Assembly: GCA_033220425.1 (NCBI GenBank)
Contig: CM065649.1
Location: 3,348,001 to 3,412,000, forward strand
DNA: 64,000 bases
From: Lepraria neglecta
Lineage: Eukaryota; Ascomycota; Lecanoromycetes; Lecanorales; Stereocaulaceae
Direction of reading: 5' to 3'
Position numbers and translations under genes: made by a program. This document shows, piece by piece, positions 60,882 through 64,000 of the stretch. Each line of letters opens with the position of its first letter. Positions within the stretch are counted from its first letter, which is position 1. The notes beneath the pieces were generated by a model. That model saw nothing but the letters and a program-made list of their open reading frames with translations. It had not been told where the DNA came from and did no database searches.

Positions 60882-61750
60882 ATGAGTAGTGAAGGGAACG
60901 GTAAGACACTCTAGCTACAGCTCGCCATCCCGCAACCTGTATGACTTTCCACGAGGCTTACCAACGGTGAACAGACCCGATGATGGACTTTCCACGGGAC
61001 ACCGATGGAGAAGTCCAGCAACACTTTCAGCATGCTGCCTTCTCCAACCCTACACCTCGTAATCCCCCGGCCGAGCAAGCAAACACCAGGACAGATGACC
61101 CTCAGGTATCACCTCAGCAGCATGCCTTGGTCAATGACAACAATTGGTTGACATCCGGACAGTTCGATATCTTCGAATGGTACCCCAAATACCAATCCTG
61201 CCAGAAATACTTCGTCGATCATGCCCAGCAAAGTGGCCCCGTACAAGCCGTCGCTACCTTCGCCAACATCTGTCTCCCCTTCCAGCGTCACTCCAATCCC
61301 TTATCCGGCCCTGAACCACGCCTTTCTCCTGGCGGCTTCATGGGTCGTATGAATCCTCCGCCCCATCAATCCCACACCGCAGTCTCCCTCGTACCCTACC
61401 TCCGGCGTCTCGTCGTCACAGGCCTTGACTTTCCTGGCGTACTACATGGCTTCTTCGGTGACGACTGGGCAACTGGCGTCGGGCCACTACACGAGCAAGA
61501 ACGGAGAAACTATCTTTTTGCTGCTAAGAGTGGAGGCTGGGCGTCTGTGAAGAAAGACTATGACATACTGCCACTGGAGACGGTGCCCTTCATGCGGCCG
61601 TTGCAGAATCCCGTGAATGCGGAGATTGAGGCGGCCGAGAAGAGTTGGAGCGAATGGTTGGCCATGGAGGATTGGATGGTGGGGCCGAGGGCGCCGGAGA
61701 ATATGGGGCCTGGGGCCGAGCAATCACGGCAAAGGGGAGGTAGGGCTTGA
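60882..61750 (+). CDS. Conserved ascomycete protein of unknown function
   Basis: There are two exons: a 19-nt coding start at 60882-60900 (MSSEGN), a 74-bp intron, then 60975-61750, for 264 residues. The N-terminal 60 residues are polar and disordered. From about residue 62 the conserved core runs FDIFEWYPKYQSCQKYFVDH, PVQAVATFANICLPFQR, VSLVPYLRRLVVTGLDFPGV, LHGFFGDDWATGVGPLHEQE, RRNYLFAAKSGGWASVKKDY and EKSWSEWLAMEDWMVGPRAP. This family recurs in filamentous ascomycetes, often annotated from a weak hit as an apoptosis-inhibitor-like protein, but no BIR domain is present here. No membrane segment. Intact. Confidence 0.8.
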
Positions 61751-62902
61751 GGCATTGCGGCCAGTTTGACGATACACAATACACATAAAGGATCGAGGAG
61801 CGGACGAAGCAGGTATGTACGAGTAGAGCGAAGATGGGCAAGTTGGTATGTATTCGTCAGCGGACTCATGAGCATCAATCTTCATGGCTGCGTTATTTGC
61901 CTATTTTGTCTACATCATTACTTACTTGTTGCAATTCATGGTTCTTTGCTTAGGGTTTTGTGTAACTACTACTTTGCTGTATTCATAGAAAGACTTGCGT
62001 CTACTATGGGAGACTTCCTTGCTATTGGCCACTTTGAAGCAATGTTAGCCAGCCGCAGCTATTACCCTATATAATCAGCCACCTTGATCTTCTTGCAGTA
62101 CGCAGTCTATCTGAGGCTTCCAGGCGCGTTACCACGCTTGTCGGCCCTGTCAAATGTCATGACTCTCTGCAGTGGACGAAACATCACTGCCGGTCTATCG
62201 CCACTACATGCCTGGAGTTGCTGAGCTCTGTAGGCAATGCGTTGTGGATATGCTCAACAGAATCGGGTACGTACTTTAGATAAACACCCTAGGTCTGGCA
62301 CGACTGACAGGTAGTAGGAGCAGCATTCGTCACCAATAAGGGGGTATTTACCTTTGAAGTGGAAGGGTGGAGAAGGTTTTGAGCTAGGTAGTGGTAGCAG
62401 CTTTGGGTCTAGCGGCCTGTCGTCACTGTCTCTCCTGATCATTCTTACCAATACGCTGCTGCATGCTTGGTTGGATTGTGCACCTCTCTTTGACAAAGCT
62501 TTGCACCATCATGTTCGAAATTTACACTGATAATCTACTTTGGAGTGCTTGGATAGCCTTGGCTATGGCGGTGGAGCGCCTTCGATTGACCGTTAGAGAA
62601 CCATGTGCAATGGATAGGTTTCCGAATTTCTCACTCCTTGTGGGGCCATATAGAACTTACGGCCGTATGTAGCCCACTTTGTTACACGATGGATAAGGTC
62701 ATCTGGCGCCCTACGTTTTCGCATTTTCGAACCCCAAATCGCCACAAAAGCGGTCTATACCCAACGATTCGCCAGCTTATTCTCGGCAATTGCCATTCGC
62801 AAGATCATATGTCTTCGGCCAGAAGCTTCAAAAACTTCAAATGCTTCTGTGTGAAGTAAGTGGTATTTGAAAATATCATTTGGACGTCCAGATTCGGCAA
62901 CA
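61751..62902. other. Intergenic, no supported gene
   Basis: 1.15 kb of unassigned sequence with short frames only. Confidence 0.5.
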
Positions 62903-64000
62903 ATGCCAGGCGCAAAATCCGAGAAGAAACACCTCTTAGCGGGCGCTGGGAAAAAATTGCGGAGTCTTTGGCATTCCAGCACAGGGCACACTTTCTCCGA
63001 GACAAATTCTCCGGGAAGTCTAGGCTACACGGTACTGCCTGATGTTGTCACCAGTAAGTTCAACGATATTTTTCAATTAGATCTCCTTAACAGTCCGTAC
63101 AGACCACCAACCCAAATTTAGCTTCTGCGATTTGCCAGTAGAGATTAAGCTCATGATACTAAATCATGTCATTGCTCCCGGAGAAATCCACCTCGAACCA
63201 TACACCCAACGATTCGGCTTTGGTCACCTGACATTTCTAAGTGCACATCGGCCTCGTACCGCTACTCAGTACTTGATCGATCAATTACCGAAATGGCTCT
63301 ACAGAATTGAGAAAATGCACTTGAAATCTCCACCAAAACGTTTCCATACGGTTGGGGGGGAGTCCGAAAGTCCAGCAACCTGAATTTGGGCTCATGGCTA
63401 TGGGCAAATCCTTATATGAGGAAGGCTGCCCCATTTTCCATGGCAAGAATACATTTCGCCTGGCGCCGGGGCCTATCCCTATAACTTCTCAGTACTTCCT
63501 CTACCTGTAAGACAAGCACCGCAACATGATAAAGAAAATCGTCCTCACATTCACCGTAGCCGATCTCACGCCCGAAGGTTACTTCAATATCGAATCTCGA
63601 CAAGGAGACACGAGTTAAGATCCATGTCTAGAGAGGGACAAGTAAGACTCTGGGTCGAATCGAGCCTTGCGGCACTTCTATTCCTATGGGAATAGAAACT
63701 CGGCTGGCTCTTCTCGTTGCCGAATCTCAGTCACGTCACGTTAACGGGTCAGGAACGTGCGCAAAAGCTCGTCCTTGAAGGCGGGGAAATACAAAGGCGA
63801 TTGAACATTCCGGCGCCAAGTGATCCAGAATTTCAGGCTTTTATGAATGCGTTTAGGGTTTCTGCGCAGACGATATTGAGGAGGGAGTTTTGGAACAGAG
63901 ACAGATACAAAATTCCTACTCCGTCGTTCTTGAGGGATGATGTCGTTGATCCGATGTGGGTAATGGATGTGGACGGGGTGAAGGACTGGCTGAATGAATT
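62903..64000 (+). pseudogene. F-box-like gene, broken and cut by window edge
   Basis: Exon 1 at 62903-63053 (MPGAKSEKKHLLAGAGKKLR...) and a 40-bp intron lead to FCDLPVEIKLMILNHVIAPG, an F-box-like opening helix, at about 63122. A run of seven G at 63354-63360 coincides with a frame change. Then GLMAMGKSLYEEGCPIFHGK, KHRNMIKKIVLTFTVADLTP, PNLSHVTLTGQERAQKLVLE and FMNAFRVSAQTILRREFWNR continue to the edge. The reading meets TAA/TAG codons where Gln would fit (about 63508, 63616 and 63704), as RIP would produce from CAA/CAG. Same type of protein as the copy at 50267 but not closely similar. Confidence 0.6.

Noticed and set aside
61487-61878. Minus-strand frames opposite the 264-residue conserved protein
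   Set aside because: Proline-rich antisense shadow of the conserved plus-strand gene.

Overview
This is a window from a filamentous ascomycete genome. Genes carry short GT-AG introns of about 40-95 bp. The gene families are typical of Pezizomycotina (HET, STAND N-terminal, Zn-cluster-less fungal transcription factor, OPT, PHO84-like, BOR1-like, NADP-GDH). The repeats carry the base signature of repeat-induced point mutation (RIP): TpG/CpA almost gone, TpA enriched, CpG kept. Several conserved unknown proteins look like Leotiomycetes/Sordariomycetes families; that placement is inference from memory.

Layout. 1-2.9 kb: a HET-domain gene on the minus strand, split by a 1,050-bp miniature LTR element (TRIM, 137-1186) with identical 143-bp LTRs, a 5-bp target duplication and a primer site matching the anticodon arm of initiator tRNA-Met; a solo LTR of the same family lies at 2726-2868. 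3.2-5.9 kb: an intact oligopeptide transporter. 6-9.1 kb: gene-poor, with a possible mitochondrial-derived tRNA-like segment and a 605-bp TIR element with an 8-bp target duplication. 9.3-10.8 kb: a decayed STAND-type N-terminal domain gene.

10.8-29.2 kb is a retroelement nest. The outer element (11750-29219, minus strand) has reverse transcriptase and tyrosine-recombinase signatures and the split-direct-repeat layout A1 - coding - B1 A2 B2 known from Ngaro-like members of the DIRS order. Two Ty3/Gypsy chromoviruses (13605-20059 and 22083-28627), each with its own LTR pair and 5-bp duplication, were inserted into it. A separate AB repeat of the same family lies in opposite orientation at 10809-11191. 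All are heavily RIP-mutated fossils. The outer element sits in an older plus-strand coding remnant whose two halves are 11192-11749 and 29220-30270.

30.9-51.7 kb mixes intact and decaying genes: a fungal transcription factor with a one-base homopolymer shift, a small membrane protein, a DUF8004-like pseudogene overlapping tail to tail with a large 2OG-Fe(II) oxygenase-like pseudogene, a nine-exon phosphate-transporter-like MFS gene with 28- and 23-nt exons, a 662-residue coiled-coil protein, a multi-pass membrane protein, a BOR1/HCO3- transporter-like gene and an F-box pseudogene. Several of the broken host genes carry stop codons of the C-to-T/G-to-A kind expected from RIP.

52.6-64 kb is the best-preserved stretch: a cupin protein, an SCP-x-type thiolase, NADP-dependent glutamate dehydrogenase, an aldo-keto reductase with a GC-AG intron and a 14-nt exon, a conserved 264-residue protein, and an F-box-like pseudogene running off the right edge. 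No operon-like cooperation is evident. The genes are a mix of nutrient transport (peptide, phosphate, borate/bicarbonate), nitrogen assimilation (GDH) and non-self recognition families (HET, STAND) that have been damaged by mobile elements.
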